This document shows positions 44,129 to 55,020 of a DNA stretch of 64,000 nucleotides, in pieces; the stretch's first letter is position 1, and every line of letters begins with the position of its first letter. The DNA is from Actinomycetota bacterium (lineage in GTDB: Bacteria; Actinomycetota; Thermoleophilia; RBG-16-64-13). The notes beneath the pieces were generated by a model. That model made no database searches. It had not been told where the DNA came from and was given only the letters and a program-made list of their open reading frames with translations. The position numbers and the translations under genes are program-made. The stretch spans positions 1 through 64,000 of the forward strand of contig JADQBG010000006.1 of the NCBI GenBank assembly GCA_016278725.1. The letters are read 5' to 3'.

Positions 44129-44695
44129 TCAGAGCCACCGCCGTACTCGGCCCGCATAGACGTCGTACTCGTGCCCGAAGAGCGCCGAGAGCGCCCGCTC
44201 CTCAGGTCTTATCTGGAAGCGGTTCAAGTACGCGACGAATAGCCCCGCCGGCACGAGGGCGAGCGGGCTTGCCAATAAGACGGCCCACCCGAGAAGGACG
44301 AGGAGCATCCCCAGGTAGGTCGGATTGCGGCTGTAGCGAAACGGACCTCCCGTCACGAGTTGCGTCGCCCGGTCGGGCCGGCTCGGGTGCCAGGTCGTCT
44401 GCGCCCGGTTCAACGCGACCCGTGCGGCGACGATGAGGGCCACGCCGCCGCCCACGAGCAACCCCGCCAGCGCTATTCGGATGGGCGTTTCCACGGCGAT
44501 TCCGGGAGCCCATCGCGAGGCGAGCCACATCAATGTGGCGGCCACGATCCATACTAAGTCTGGGGGCACCTTCAGCTGCAGGCCCGTCACGTGACTCCCT
44601 GTAGGGTCAACGTTCGGTGCTTCAATTGCATCGACGGCTTCTCCTCGTAGCCTACACCGCGGTGCCTGGACTGGAAGCGCTCGTCGGGGCATCAC
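44129..44695 (-). CDS. isoprenylcysteine carboxyl methyltransferase (ICMT/PEMT)-like membrane protein
   Basis: LVTGGPFRYSRNPTYLGMLLVLLGWAVLL...RFQIRPEERALSALFGHEYDVYAGRVRRWL; start probably downstream of 44695. Confidence 0.85.
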   Translation of the reverse strand: MMPRRALPVQAPRCRLRGEAVDAIEAPNVDPTGSHVTGLQLKVPPDLVWIVAATLMWLASRWAPGIAVETPIRIALAGLLVGGGVALIVAARVALNRAQTTWHPSRPDRATQLVTGGPFRYSRNPTYLGMLLVLLGWAVLLASPLALVPAGLFVAYLNRFQIRPEERALSALFGHEYDVYAGRVRRWL

Positions 44696-44713
44696 CCTGC
44701 GAAACGTAGTGCC

Positions 44714-45274
44714 ATGAACGAGACCGACGGGTACAGTCGATCCATGAGGTATCTGGCACTACTCCGTGGCGTCAATGTCGGCGGGGCCAACAAGGTGAGC
44801 ATGGCCGACCTGAGGGCCCTATTCGAGACCGCCGGCATGACGGCGGTCGGCACCTACATCAACTCCGGAAACGTTATCTTCTCCACCGACGTCGGGGACC
44901 GCGCGCAGCTGACCGGGCTCTTGAAGGAAGCCATCCGGGAACGGGCCGGTCTGGAGATCGACCTGCAGCTACGTGATGTGGAAGAGCTCAGCAAAATCGT
45001 CGAAGCCATCCCCGCCGAGTGGAAGAACGACAAATCGATGAAATGCGACGTAGTGTTCCTGCAGCCGGACGTGGACGGGGCCGGCATACTGGAGAAGCTG
45101 GGACCGCGCCCCGGAGTGGAGGACGCGCTCTACGTGCCTGGCGCGGTGATCTGGCGGGTCGATCGCAAGGACGCAACCAGAAGCAGGCTCACGAGAATCG
45201 TCGGAACGCCGCTCTACAGCCGAGTGACCGTCCGGAACTGCAACACCGCCCGCAAGCTTCTCGAACTGCTTTGA
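44714..45274 (+). CDS. DUF1697 family protein
   Basis: MRYLALLRGVNVGGANKVSMADLRALFETAGMTAVGTYINSGNVIFST; start may be ATG 44744. Confidence 0.9.
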   Translation: MNETDGYSRSMRYLALLRGVNVGGANKVSMADLRALFETAGMTAVGTYINSGNVIFSTDVGDRAQLTGLLKEAIRERAGLEIDLQLRDVEELSKIVEAIPAEWKNDKSMKCDVVFLQPDVDGAGILEKLGPRPGVEDALYVPGAVIWRVDRKDATRSRLTRIVGTPLYSRVTVRNCNTARKLLELL

Positions 45275-45317
45275 ATGATGGTGATCCGGTGGTCCTAGTT
45301 AAGCAATGCTCCGAACC

Positions 45318-45623
45318 CTACGCGGCCGTCCAGGGGCGGATCTTCTCGAGTTCAACGGCCAGCCGCTCCTGCGCAACCTCAGTGTCGTAGGCCGCCTGAG
45401 CGCGTAGCCAGTAACCGTTCGACAGCTCGAAGAACCGGCACAGGCGCAGGTCTGTGTCCGCGGTGATGGCACGGCGCCCGGCCACGATCTCGCCGATGCG
45501 GGTGGCAGGAACACCAATCTCCTTCGCAAGGCGGTATTGCGAGATGCCCATGGGCTTCAAGAACTCCTCTGAGAGGAGCTCGCCGGGGGTCACGGGTGCC
45601 AGTGTGGTCGACATAGTCATCAC
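45318..45623 (-). CDS. higA: HigA-family antitoxin (XRE, VapI-like)
   Basis: VTPGELLSEEFLKPMGISQYRLAKEIGVPATRIGEIVAGRRAITADTDLRLCRFFELSNGYWLRAQAAYD. Confidence 0.92.
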   Translation of the reverse strand: MMTMSTTLAPVTPGELLSEEFLKPMGISQYRLAKEIGVPATRIGEIVAGRRAITADTDLRLCRFFELSNGYWLRAQAAYDTEVAQERLAVELEKIRPWTAA

Positions 45624-45805
45624 CTCTGGTGGTAGTCCAGCGCCTCGAGCCTGTTTCCTGGAGGGACTCTCAGGTCGTCGAGCCGACCGGCGATCTCCAA
45701 CTGGCGAAGCTTGCGCCGGGCAACCGACTCGATGGCGACGAAACGCTTGACGCGCCTGCCGGCAGCAAGAGCCTCTGTGGCGGAGTCACGGAACGAGACG
45801 ATCAT
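45620..45805 (-). pseudogene. higB: HigB-like toxin with apparent internal deletion (61 aa)
   Basis: MIVSFRDSATEALAAGRRVKRFVAIESVARRKLRQLEIAGRLDDLRVPPGNRLEAL-DYHQR*; HigB N-terminal half joined to the family's terminal DYH; reading frame intact and overlaps higA start. Confidence 0.7.
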
Positions 45806-45906
45806 GATTGATAGTAACGCCGCGCATGCATAACGTCAAACGTTACTACCGAGGTGACCGACTTCGCGCACTGGGAAAGAAAACCTTCCGACCCACCGAG
45901 ATACCT

Positions 45907-45924
45907 GATAGGTCATGGGGGTAT
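45907..45924 (-). promoter_or_regulatory. operator-like motif ATACCCC-N4-ACCTATC upstream of copA
   Basis: + strand GATAGGT CATG GGGGTAT, immediately before extended -10 TGCTATTTT (45926-45934); see shared-motif finding. Confidence 0.6.
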
Positions 45925-46011
45925 ATGCTATTTTAGATGTGTGCCCTCGCTGGATGGCGACGGTGACTCGTGCTCCCAGAGAAAATCGTGTCCGAGGAAA
46001 AGGGTAGATGA

Positions 46012-48513
<2,502 letters not shown>

Positions 48514-48604
48514 AGACCGGCCTGAGGCGCTCGGCAACGCCTCGGCCGCTCGGCAACGCCCCCCCGCTCGGGAAGTTTTCCCCGCGGGCCGGCCGGGGTA
48601 ACGG

Positions 48605-49147
48605 GTGGGTATGGCTGGATATCCCCGACGCTCTCTGTGGGCAGGTCTCGGACTCATCGTCGTGGGGGGGATCGGACTAATACTCCTCTTCGCGTTCGGT
48701 GGGGACGACGGCTCCTTGCGACAGGGCTTGTCCGGCCGGAGCGATTTTAGCGCGGGCGACTTCTCCTCGGCGGGCGAGCGCATTTTCCTGACCGGACGTG
48801 ACGAGAACGGCCGGCGGATTCCACGCTCCGGTGGCTTTGGGGGCATGATGGGTGACGTCGCCTGCGCGGACTGTCACGGCGAGGACGCGCGGGGCGGCAG
48901 CATCCAGATGATGATGTACGACATCGAAGCGCCGGACATCCGCTGGAGCACCCTCGCCGAGCCCGAGCCTGAGTCCGGGGCCACCGGCGACGAGCACGCC
49001 CATGAGCCGTTTGACGAAGCAAGCTTCGCCCGGGCCATCCGGGAAGGCGTGACTCCAGGTGGGGAAAGCCTTGATCGGCTCATGCCGCGTTGGCAGCTGT
49101 CCGACCGGCAGGTACAGGCCCTGGTCGAATATCTGCGCGAGAAATGA
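48605..49147 (+). CDS. membrane-anchored c-type cytochrome
   Basis: N-terminal TM; VACADCHGEDARGG (CXXCH); C-terminal cytochrome-like RWQLSDRQVQALVEYLRE. Confidence 0.85.
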   Translation: MGMAGYPRRSLWAGLGLIVVGGIGLILLFAFGGDDGSLRQGLSGRSDFSAGDFSSAGERIFLTGRDENGRRIPRSGGFGGMMGDVACADCHGEDARGGSIQMMMYDIEAPDIRWSTLAEPEPESGATGDEHAHEPFDEASFARAIREGVTPGGESLDRLMPRWQLSDRQVQALVEYLREK

Positions 49148-49287
49148 ACCCGGCCGCGCGGAAGCGGTCGATCCGGCGAAGCCTTTACCTGCGCTTCATA
49201 GTGTGAAGGCAGACTAAGTAGTGTCGCCGGAGACCCGGGTCTCCTGGGACACCAGAATTCAAAGAACTCCCCAAGGAGGAAAATAGA

Positions 49288-49500
49288 ATGATGTTCGGTG
49301 CTGGAATGCTGCTTTGGCCACTGCTGATTGTGGGTCTTGTTTGGTTCCTGATCAATCAGCGCGATCGGTCCACGCAGGAACCGTCGGTTCCGGCAAATGC
49401 GCCCAAGCGGCCGGACGCTCGCGCGCTCTTGGACGAACGATACGCCCGCGGCGAGCTGGATCGGGACGAGTACCTGATGCGGCGAGAAGACCTGGGCTAG
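49288..49500 (+). CDS. SHOCT-domain small membrane protein
   Basis: TM segment plus DARALLDERYARGELDRDEYLMRREDL. Confidence 0.9.
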   Translation: MMFGAGMLLWPLLIVGLVWFLINQRDRSTQEPSVPANAPKRPDARALLDERYARGELDRDEYLMRREDLG

Positions 49501-49546
49501 CGTTTCAATGAGATCACGTGGATTGGCCACGTAGAGGAGGTGCGCG

Positions 49547-50188
49547 GTGGGCGATGCCGGACGGAAAGCGGGCGACGTCAAGACGGAGCAAACCCGGCGG
49601 CGCTACGACCGAATAGCCCCTCTGTACGATTCCATGGAGTGGCTGGCCGAGCGCTCGGCCATGAGCGACTGGAGGGAGGAACTCTGGAGTAGGGTCGAGG
49701 GGAAGCGCGTGCTCGAGGTTGGCGTCGGCACGGGCAAGAACATACCCTTCTACTCTTCGGGCACGAGGGTGACCGCCATCGATCTGAGCCCTCGCATGAT
49801 CACCCGGGCCCGCAAGCGGGCTGAAGCGTTGAAGGTCGAGGTCGACCTGCGCGTCATGGACGTCCAGTCCCTTGATTTCCCCGACCAGGCCTTCGACGCC
49901 ATCGTCACCTCCTGCGTGTTCTGCTCGGTACCAGACCCGGTGCGCGGATTCGAGGAGCTCCGTCGCGTGCTAAGACCGGAAGGACGCGGCTACTTTCTGG
50001 AGCACGTATTGTCGGAGCGCCGGGGAGCACGGCAGTTGATGGAAGCGATCAACCCGATGGTCGTGCGCATGATGGGGGCGAACATCGACCGCCGCACCCG
50101 GCAGAACCTGGAGCGCGCCGGATTCACCATCGAGAGCGAGGAAGACCTCTGGCTCGATATCGTCAAGCTCTACGTCGCGCGCCCCTAG
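49547..50188 (+). CDS. class I SAM-dependent methyltransferase
   Basis: VLEVGVGTGKNIPFYSSGTRVTAIDLSPRMITRARKRAEAL; FDAIVTSCVFCSVPDPVRGFEELRRVLRPEG. Confidence 0.92.
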   Translation: MGDAGRKAGDVKTEQTRRRYDRIAPLYDSMEWLAERSAMSDWREELWSRVEGKRVLEVGVGTGKNIPFYSSGTRVTAIDLSPRMITRARKRAEALKVEVDLRVMDVQSLDFPDQAFDAIVTSCVFCSVPDPVRGFEELRRVLRPEGRGYFLEHVLSERRGARQLMEAINPMVVRMMGANIDRRTRQNLERAGFTIESEEDLWLDIVKLYVARP

Positions 50189-50234
50189 CTGCCCGCGCCT
50201 AGCCTGCTCGCCTCTGTCGGGCTGCGCCGTCCGC

Positions 50235-50298
50235 GCCCCTGGCAGGGGTAGGCTAGAGGCGCGGCCCCTGGCGGGGTAGGCTAGAGGCGCCTACCCCT
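50235..50298. repeat. two near-identical tandem units (cccctggc[a]ggggtaggctagaggcgc) whose second copy can form a hairpin
   Basis: GGGTAGGCTAGAGGCGC twice; followed by cctacccc, giving a terminator-like palindrome between convergent genes; GGGTAGGCTAG recurs near 62549. Confidence 0.7.
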
Positions 50299-50301
50299 GC
50301 C

Positions 50302-51273
50302 TCACCTGCACTCGGCGCCGCACTTGGTGCAGAAGGCCTCGTCCTCAGCGCACGGGGCACCGCATTCGGCGCAAACATCCTCATGGCCGTTTCGCTTCCG
50401 GATAACCCCATAACCGATGGTGCCCACCAAGGCAAAAGCCACCAGTCCCAACACGGCATACAGACCGTTGTTGGAACCGCCGCCGCCACCCGCTTCGCCA
50501 GGGGCGGTGGAGTCCGATGGAGAACCGGGAGCCCCCGACACCGAGGGCACCGCGTCGTTCTTGGTGTACTCGACGGAGACCGTCAGTTGGTCCCCTCCCT
50601 CGAGGTTGGAGAAGGTTTGGGCCATGTAGGTGAAGCCGTCCTGCTCGGTCGTGGTTCGCTCGAGCGGCGGTTGCAGCTTGAAGCCTTCGGAGCGGAACGG
50701 TTGCTGGATTGCAAGGCCCACCTCCTTCGCGTCACCGGCCAGCTCGTAGACGAACTCGAATTGGCGCGTGCCCTCTAGCGTGAGCCCGGGATCGTAGTAG
50801 TACTCGATTTGCACACTGGGGAACTGCGAAGCCTCGATGTGGGCGATGTCCCAATCTTCGCCGGTCCGATCGACCTCCGGCGGCCCGCCGGCGTCCACGT
50901 ATTGCCCCTGAGCGTCGATTTCGCCGAGCGCGGTGATCTGAGCCCCTTTGGGAATGGGCATGTCGAAGGCGACCGGAAACCCGGTGTTCTGCGGCAGTGT
51001 GAATTCGCTCAGGACCAGCACAGCCGGCTCGTCGTATTCCGGCCACACCTGCACGGCGATCTGGTCGAACGACAGATCCCCATTGCGCGGTTCGGTTCCC
51101 TCGGCTCGAGGGCTCACCACAGTTTCAGCGGCCAAGGCGGGCGCTGCGGTGACCATTGGCCAGATTGCGGTGATCAATATCATGGCCAAAGGCACGGCAA
51201 GCCACCCGGCGAGCGAAGGAAGCGGAAGGTTCAGCCTATCGGAATCGCTGTCGGTCCTGGGTCCTAGCGTCAT
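50302..51273 (-). CDS. exported/type I membrane protein with C-terminal cytoplasmic zinc ribbon
   Basis: N-terminal hydrophobic segment; second TM LYAVLGLVAFALVGTIGYGVIRKR; tail DVCAECGAPCAEDEAFCTKCGAECR. Confidence 0.82.
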   Translation of the reverse strand: MTLGPRTDSDSDRLNLPLPSLAGWLAVPLAMILITAIWPMVTAAPALAAETVVSPRAEGTEPRNGDLSFDQIAVQVWPEYDEPAVLVLSEFTLPQNTGFPVAFDMPIPKGAQITALGEIDAQGQYVDAGGPPEVDRTGEDWDIAHIEASQFPSVQIEYYYDPGLTLEGTRQFEFVYELAGDAKEVGLAIQQPFRSEGFKLQPPLERTTTEQDGFTYMAQTFSNLEGGDQLTVSVEYTKNDAVPSVSGAPGSPSDSTAPGEAGGGGGSNNGLYAVLGLVAFALVGTIGYGVIRKRNGHEDVCAECGAPCAEDEAFCTKCGAECR

Positions 51274-51403
51274 CGACTTTGCTCCTTGTTGTTTCTCTGA
51301 AGACGAGCCTTAGCAGGCGGCAATTGACGAGGGGCACGCTACCGGTTCACGAATGGTACAGGATAGATGGTACTAGCGTTTTGGTCCCCCGAACAAAGGT
51401 GTC

Positions 51404-51432
51404 TTGACAGCGCCAACCACGCCCGCTAAGCT
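51404..51432 (+). promoter_or_regulatory. predicted promoter upstream of cysK
   Basis: TTGACA, 17-bp spacer, TAAGCT. Confidence 0.5.
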
Positions 51433-51516
51433 TCCTCCAGTTATAACAGACAAAGCCTATCGGAATTAATGTGTTTTCGGGTTGAACGGTTCCCGGAGGC
51501 GCGCAAGAGGAGGAAA

Positions 51517-52452
51517 ATGAGGATCAACGAGCGGCTTTCCGACCTGATCGGCGGGACGCCCCTGGTCCGACTCGATCGAGTCGTCCAGGGTGCGGGGGCC
51601 ACGGTCGTCGCCAAAATCGAAGCTTTCAATCCTGGAGGTTCGGTCAAGGATCGGATCTCGCTCAGCATGATCGAGGCCGCGGAGCGCGAGGGCCTCATCT
51701 CGCCGGGAAAGACCCACCTCATCGAGCCCACCTCGGGCAACACCGGCATAGGCCTGGCCTTCGTGGCGGCCGCCAAGGGGTACTGCATCACCCTGACCAT
51801 GCCCGACACCATGAGCCTGGAACGCCGGGCGCTGCTAAAGGCGTATGGGGCCCGTCTGGTCCTGACTCCCGGATCGGACGGCATGAAGGGTGCGATCGCC
51901 AGAGCGGAGGAACTCGCAGCGGAGGGCCCGGATACTTTCGTGCCTCAGCAATTCCGCAACCCGGCCAATCCCGAGATCCATCGGCTCACCACCGCCGAGG
52001 AGGTCTGGAACGATACGGATGGCCAGGTGGATATCTTCGTCTCCGGCGTGGGGACGGGAGGCACGATCACCGGAGTCGGCCAGGTGCTCAAGGAGCGCAA
52101 GCCCGGAGTCCAACTGATCGCGGTCGAACCTGCGGATTCTCCCGTGCTCTCCGGCGGGCAACCGGGGCCGCATAAGATCCAGGGCATCGGCGCCGGTTTC
52201 GTGCCCGACGTGTTGGACGTCGAGCTGATCGACGAAGTGTTCCAGGTCACCAACGACGAAGCGATCGCCATGACGCGCCGCCTGGCCCGCGACGAGGGCA
52301 TTCTTGCGGGAATCTCATCCGGCGCCGCCGCCCACGCGGCAGTGCAGGTGGCTACGCGCGCTGAGAACCAAGGGAAGCTCGTTGTGGTGGTTCTGCCCGA
52401 TACGGGCGAGCGGTACCTGACCAATCCGGTGTTTGCGGAGATCGACGCCTAG
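51517..52452 (+). CDS. cysK: cysteine synthase (O-acetylserine sulfhydrylase)
   Basis: [67 protein letters not shown]. Confidence 0.95.
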   Translation: MRINERLSDLIGGTPLVRLDRVVQGAGATVVAKIEAFNPGGSVKDRISLSMIEAAEREGLISPGKTHLIEPTSGNTGIGLAFVAAAKGYCITLTMPDTMSLERRALLKAYGARLVLTPGSDGMKGAIARAEELAAEGPDTFVPQQFRNPANPEIHRLTTAEEVWNDTDGQVDIFVSGVGTGGTITGVGQVLKERKPGVQLIAVEPADSPVLSGGQPGPHKIQGIGAGFVPDVLDVELIDEVFQVTNDEAIAMTRRLARDEGILAGISSGAAAHAAVQVATRAENQGKLVVVVLPDTGERYLTNPVFAEIDA

Positions 52453-52477
52453 GCCGCCGGCGAGAACGGTTGAGCGG

Positions 52478-52495
52478 ATACCCCGCGTCCCTATG
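52478..52495 (+). promoter_or_regulatory. operator-like motif ATACCCC-N4-CCCTATG upstream of 20-codon ORF
   Basis: ATACCCC GCGT CCCTATG; extended -10 TGCTAGAAT at 52506-52514. Confidence 0.6.
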
Positions 52496-52555
52496 TGGGC
52501 GGGGCTGCTAGAATCCACTGAGGGAACAGTTTACGGACTGAAAGGAGGTAGCGGA

Positions 52556-52618
52556 GTGAAGCGTTTCATGATTCCTCGGACTGCTCACTGCAGCGAGGGC
52601 TGCATGGTGTGGTCCTGA
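52556..52618 (+). CDS. 20-codon microprotein MKRFMIPRTAHCSEGCMVWS (unannotated small ORF)
   Basis: AAAGGAGGT Shine-Dalgarno with 7-nt spacing to GTG start; promoter-like extended -10 upstream; operator-like motif overlapping the promoter. Confidence 0.5.
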   Translation: MKRFMIPRTAHCSEGCMVWS

Positions 52619-52639
52619 GCAAGACCTGAAACTGCTCGA

Positions 52640-52657
52640 GAACATTCCCCAATGTTC
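52640..52657. repeat. perfect 7-bp inverted repeat GAACATT-CCCC-AATGTTC
   Basis: intergenic, 22 bp after the 20-codon ORF. Confidence 0.8.
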
Positions 52658-52670
52658 GTGAGACTTCTCT

Positions 52671-52686
52671 TACCCTAGGGGGGTAT
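52671..52686. promoter_or_regulatory. CsoR-like palindromic operator TACCCTAGGGGGGTAT
   Basis: resembles the Bacillus copZA CsoR operator (TACCCTACGGGGGTAT as I recall it). Confidence 0.45.
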
Positions 52687-52794
52687 CTTCACATCCTCTT
52701 TACAGGCTCTTGATGCTCCCTGAAGATCCAGACGAGAGGATGGGCTCCAGGAAAGTCGATCCGCCGCCGGCGGGTCTCGAGCAAAGGAGCAGGC

Positions 52795-53058
52795 ATGCAC
52801 CAACATGCAACCGTCCCCCAGGCCGTCACCCTGACCGAACGTTGTCCTGCACTTGAGCAGTGTCCGGTGCTGGTTGAGTTGCGCCTCGTGAGCGAACCCG
52901 AAACTTCACCGCTCCCCACCGCATTCGCGGCGCCACGGGGCTTCATTCCCGAAGCTCCCATTGATTCAGCGCGGTCCGCTGCTCCCGGCGCCTCGGCCGG
53001 ACTGCTTTCCGAGCTCAAATCCCGTGGTTTCCGCGCTCCCCAGGGATTCCTGCCCTAG
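52795..53058 (+). CDS. 87-aa hypothetical protein with N-terminal MHQH, two Cys and duplicated AP[RQ]GF[IL]P motif
   Basis: RBS-like AAAGGAGCAGGC before ATG; MHQHATVPQAVTLTERCPALEQCPVL...AFAAPRGFIP...GFRAPQGFLP. Confidence 0.5.
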   Translation: MHQHATVPQAVTLTERCPALEQCPVLVELRLVSEPETSPLPTAFAAPRGFIPEAPIDSARSAAPGASAGLLSELKSRGFRAPQGFLP

Positions 53059-53099
53059 GGTCACTCCGGCCACGGCGTTGGGCGGAAGCCGGAAGCGGC

Positions 53100-53981
53100 T
53101 CAGCCCAAATCCGTCAGCACGCCCCGGGTGCGGTAGACAAATCCGACCGTTCCCGGGCCCACGTGCAGCCCTATCACCGGTCCCACCGGGTATAGCGGCA
53201 CTTCCCGCCCGAACTCCCGGGAAAGGGTGGCCGCCAACTGCCGGCCGGCCGGCTCATCCCCGATGTGATGGGCTGCGAGCTCCTCCAGGCCGGCCTGTTC
53301 GGCGTCACGCCTCAACCTATCGATCATCTGGCCGATGGCCCGGCTCTGCGTGCGCACCTTTGTTACCGACACCGTTCGCCCGTCACGGACCGAGAGGATC
53401 GGGCGGATGCGAAGCGCGGACCCGAGCAAGGCCGAGGCACCACCGATGCGGCCCCCCTTGTGCAGATAGTCCAGGGTGGCGGGAGTGAAGAGAAAGCGGC
53501 TGCGGGGGATGGCCGCCCGAGCCGCCTCCGCTGCCTGCTCCAGGTCGGCGCCCTTATCCGCCGCCCGCGCCGCCTCGAGCACGGCCATGCCCAACTGCAT
53601 GCAGTTGGACCGGGAATCCACCATCGCGATCTCGGCGCCCGGATGCTCCGCCTCGACCAGTTCCGCCGCCCGCAGGGCGCCTTCGTAGGTTCCGCTCATC
53701 TCGCTCGAGATGAAGACGCCCAGCACCGGCTCTCCCCGCTCGACCGCCTGGGTCATCGCCCGCTCGAACTCGCCCAGGGGAGGCATGGAAGAGGTGGGTA
53801 ATTCGCGGGCCGCGGACAGTTCCCGATAGAAGGCGGGAAGATCCATCTCCACCTCCCGCCGATCCTGACCGTTCCAGCTGACCGACAGGGATACCACGGT
53901 GATTCCGTGACGCTCGATGAGTTCGGGGGGCAGGCAGGCCGTGCTGTCGGTGAGAATGCGGAGAGGCATGATGCCGCTCAT
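53100..53981 (-). CDS. DegV-family (fatty-acid-binding) protein
   Basis: LRILTDSTACLPPELIERHGITVVSLSVSWNGQ; TSSMPPLGEF; ISSEMSGTYEGAL; GPVIGLHVGPGTVGFVYR. Confidence 0.92.
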   Translation of the reverse strand: MSGIMPLRILTDSTACLPPELIERHGITVVSLSVSWNGQDRREVEMDLPAFYRELSAARELPTSSMPPLGEFERAMTQAVERGEPVLGVFISSEMSGTYEGALRAAELVEAEHPGAEIAMVDSRSNCMQLGMAVLEAARAADKGADLEQAAEAARAAIPRSRFLFTPATLDYLHKGGRIGGASALLGSALRIRPILSVRDGRTVSVTKVRTQSRAIGQMIDRLRRDAEQAGLEELAAHHIGDEPAGRQLAATLSREFGREVPLYPVGPVIGLHVGPGTVGFVYRTRGVLTDLG

Positions 53982-54033
53982 TGTACTGCCTCGCCAACCG
54001 TAATTCTTCCTGCTATCATCTTTGCCTCTGAGC

Positions 54034-54105
54034 GGGCGCTTAGCTCAGTGGGAGAGCACCGTCTTCACACGGCGGGGGTCACTGGTTCAAATCCAGTAGC
54101 GCCCA
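54034..54105 (+). tRNA. tRNA-Val (anticodon CAC)
   Basis: acceptor GGGCGCT/AGCGCCC; D-loop AGCTCAGTGGGAGAGC; anticodon loop TTCACAC; T-loop GGTTCAAATCC; no encoded CCA. Confidence 0.93.
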
Positions 54106-54118
54106 CTTTCAAGAAGAA

Positions 54119-54165
54119 GAGCCCCTTTGGAGTCCCACTCGGAGGACTGCGGAGGGGCTTTTTTG
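54119..54165 (+). terminator. terminator after tRNA-Val
   Basis: GCCCCT...AGGGGC hairpin followed by T6. Confidence 0.75.
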
Positions 54166-54267
54166 CTTTAGCATCGGCCGATGTTCGAAGCGTGAGTGCC
54201 AAGGGCATCTGTGTCGTGTCGCACTCGTGTTGCACCGGTTCCACTGTGGCTCGGGAGGGTTTCCTCG

Positions 54268-54498
54268 ATGGCCTACGCGATCCCCACCTTCGACCTCAAG
54301 GGAACGCACCTCGTGCACTTCGCCGGATACGACAAGCACGTGGGGTTCTACCCGACGCCCAGCGGGATCGAGCAGTTCAGGGAGGAGCTGGAGCCGTACA
54401 AGGCAGCCAAAGGCTCTGTGCAGTTCCCTCTCGCTGAGCCTCTTCCCCGGGATCTCATCCGCCGGATGGTCGAGTGCCGGGTGGCTGAAGTAGCATGA
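54268..54498 (+). pseudogene. DUF1801-like protein, N-terminally truncated
   Basis: MAYAIPTFDLKGTHLVHFAGYDKHVGFYPTPSGIEQFREELEPYKAAKGSVQFPLAEPLPRDLIRRMVECRV matches the C-terminal part of DUF1801; N-terminal helices absent. Confidence 0.6.
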
Positions 54499-54779
54499 AC
54501 AAAGAGCACATCGGCGGCGACTTCAACGAGTTTCTCGACGGTGAGGGTCTGCTCGAAGACGCAGAGGCGGTCGCCGTCAAGCGCGTCATCGCTTACCAGA
54601 TCGCCCAGGAGATGGAGCGCGACCACGTTTCGAAATCCGAGCTGGCTCAACGGATGAATACGAGCCGTTCTGCTGTTGAGCGCCTGCTCGATCCAGCAAA
54701 CCGCTCGGTCACGCTCTCCACCCTTGAGAAAGCAGCCGCCGCAGTCGGTAAGAAGCTCAAAGTCGAACTGTCGTCCTGA
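54495..54779 (+). CDS. XRE-family HTH antitoxin-like protein
   Basis: YQIAQEMERDHVSKSELAQRMNTSRSAVERLLDPANRSVTLSTLEKAAAAVGKKLKVEL. Confidence 0.8.
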   Translation: MNKEHIGGDFNEFLDGEGLLEDAEAVAVKRVIAYQIAQEMERDHVSKSELAQRMNTSRSAVERLLDPANRSVTLSTLEKAAAAVGKKLKVELSS

Positions 54780-54830
54780 GGGGGGAAGCTCCTTGGTCTC
54801 GCGCGCGTCGAAGCGGCGGGGCTGGCCTGG

Positions 54831-55020
54831 TCACTCGTCACTCGGAATGAAGATCTGGTCAACCGGCCGGCCAAAGAGCTGCGCAATCCGAAACGCGAGC
54901 GATAACCGCGGATCGAAGTGACCCTTCTCAATCGAGATCACGGTCTGCCGCGTTACGCCCAAGCGGCGGGCGCACTCCTGCTACGACATCCCCGCCTCCT
55001 TGCGAATCCCGCCCCTTGCT
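54831..55020 (-). pseudogene. XRE-family (Cro/CI-type) regulator interrupted by an amber stop
   Basis: IRKEAGMS*QECARRLGVTRQTVISIEKGHFDPRLSLAFRIAQLFGRPVDQIFIPSDE*; TAG at 54981-54983 (minus strand). Confidence 0.75.

Noticed and set aside
52640-52657. GAACATTCCCCAATGTTC as a LexA/SOS box
   Set aside because: Gram-positive LexA boxes are GAAC-N4-GTTC; here the spacing is 10.
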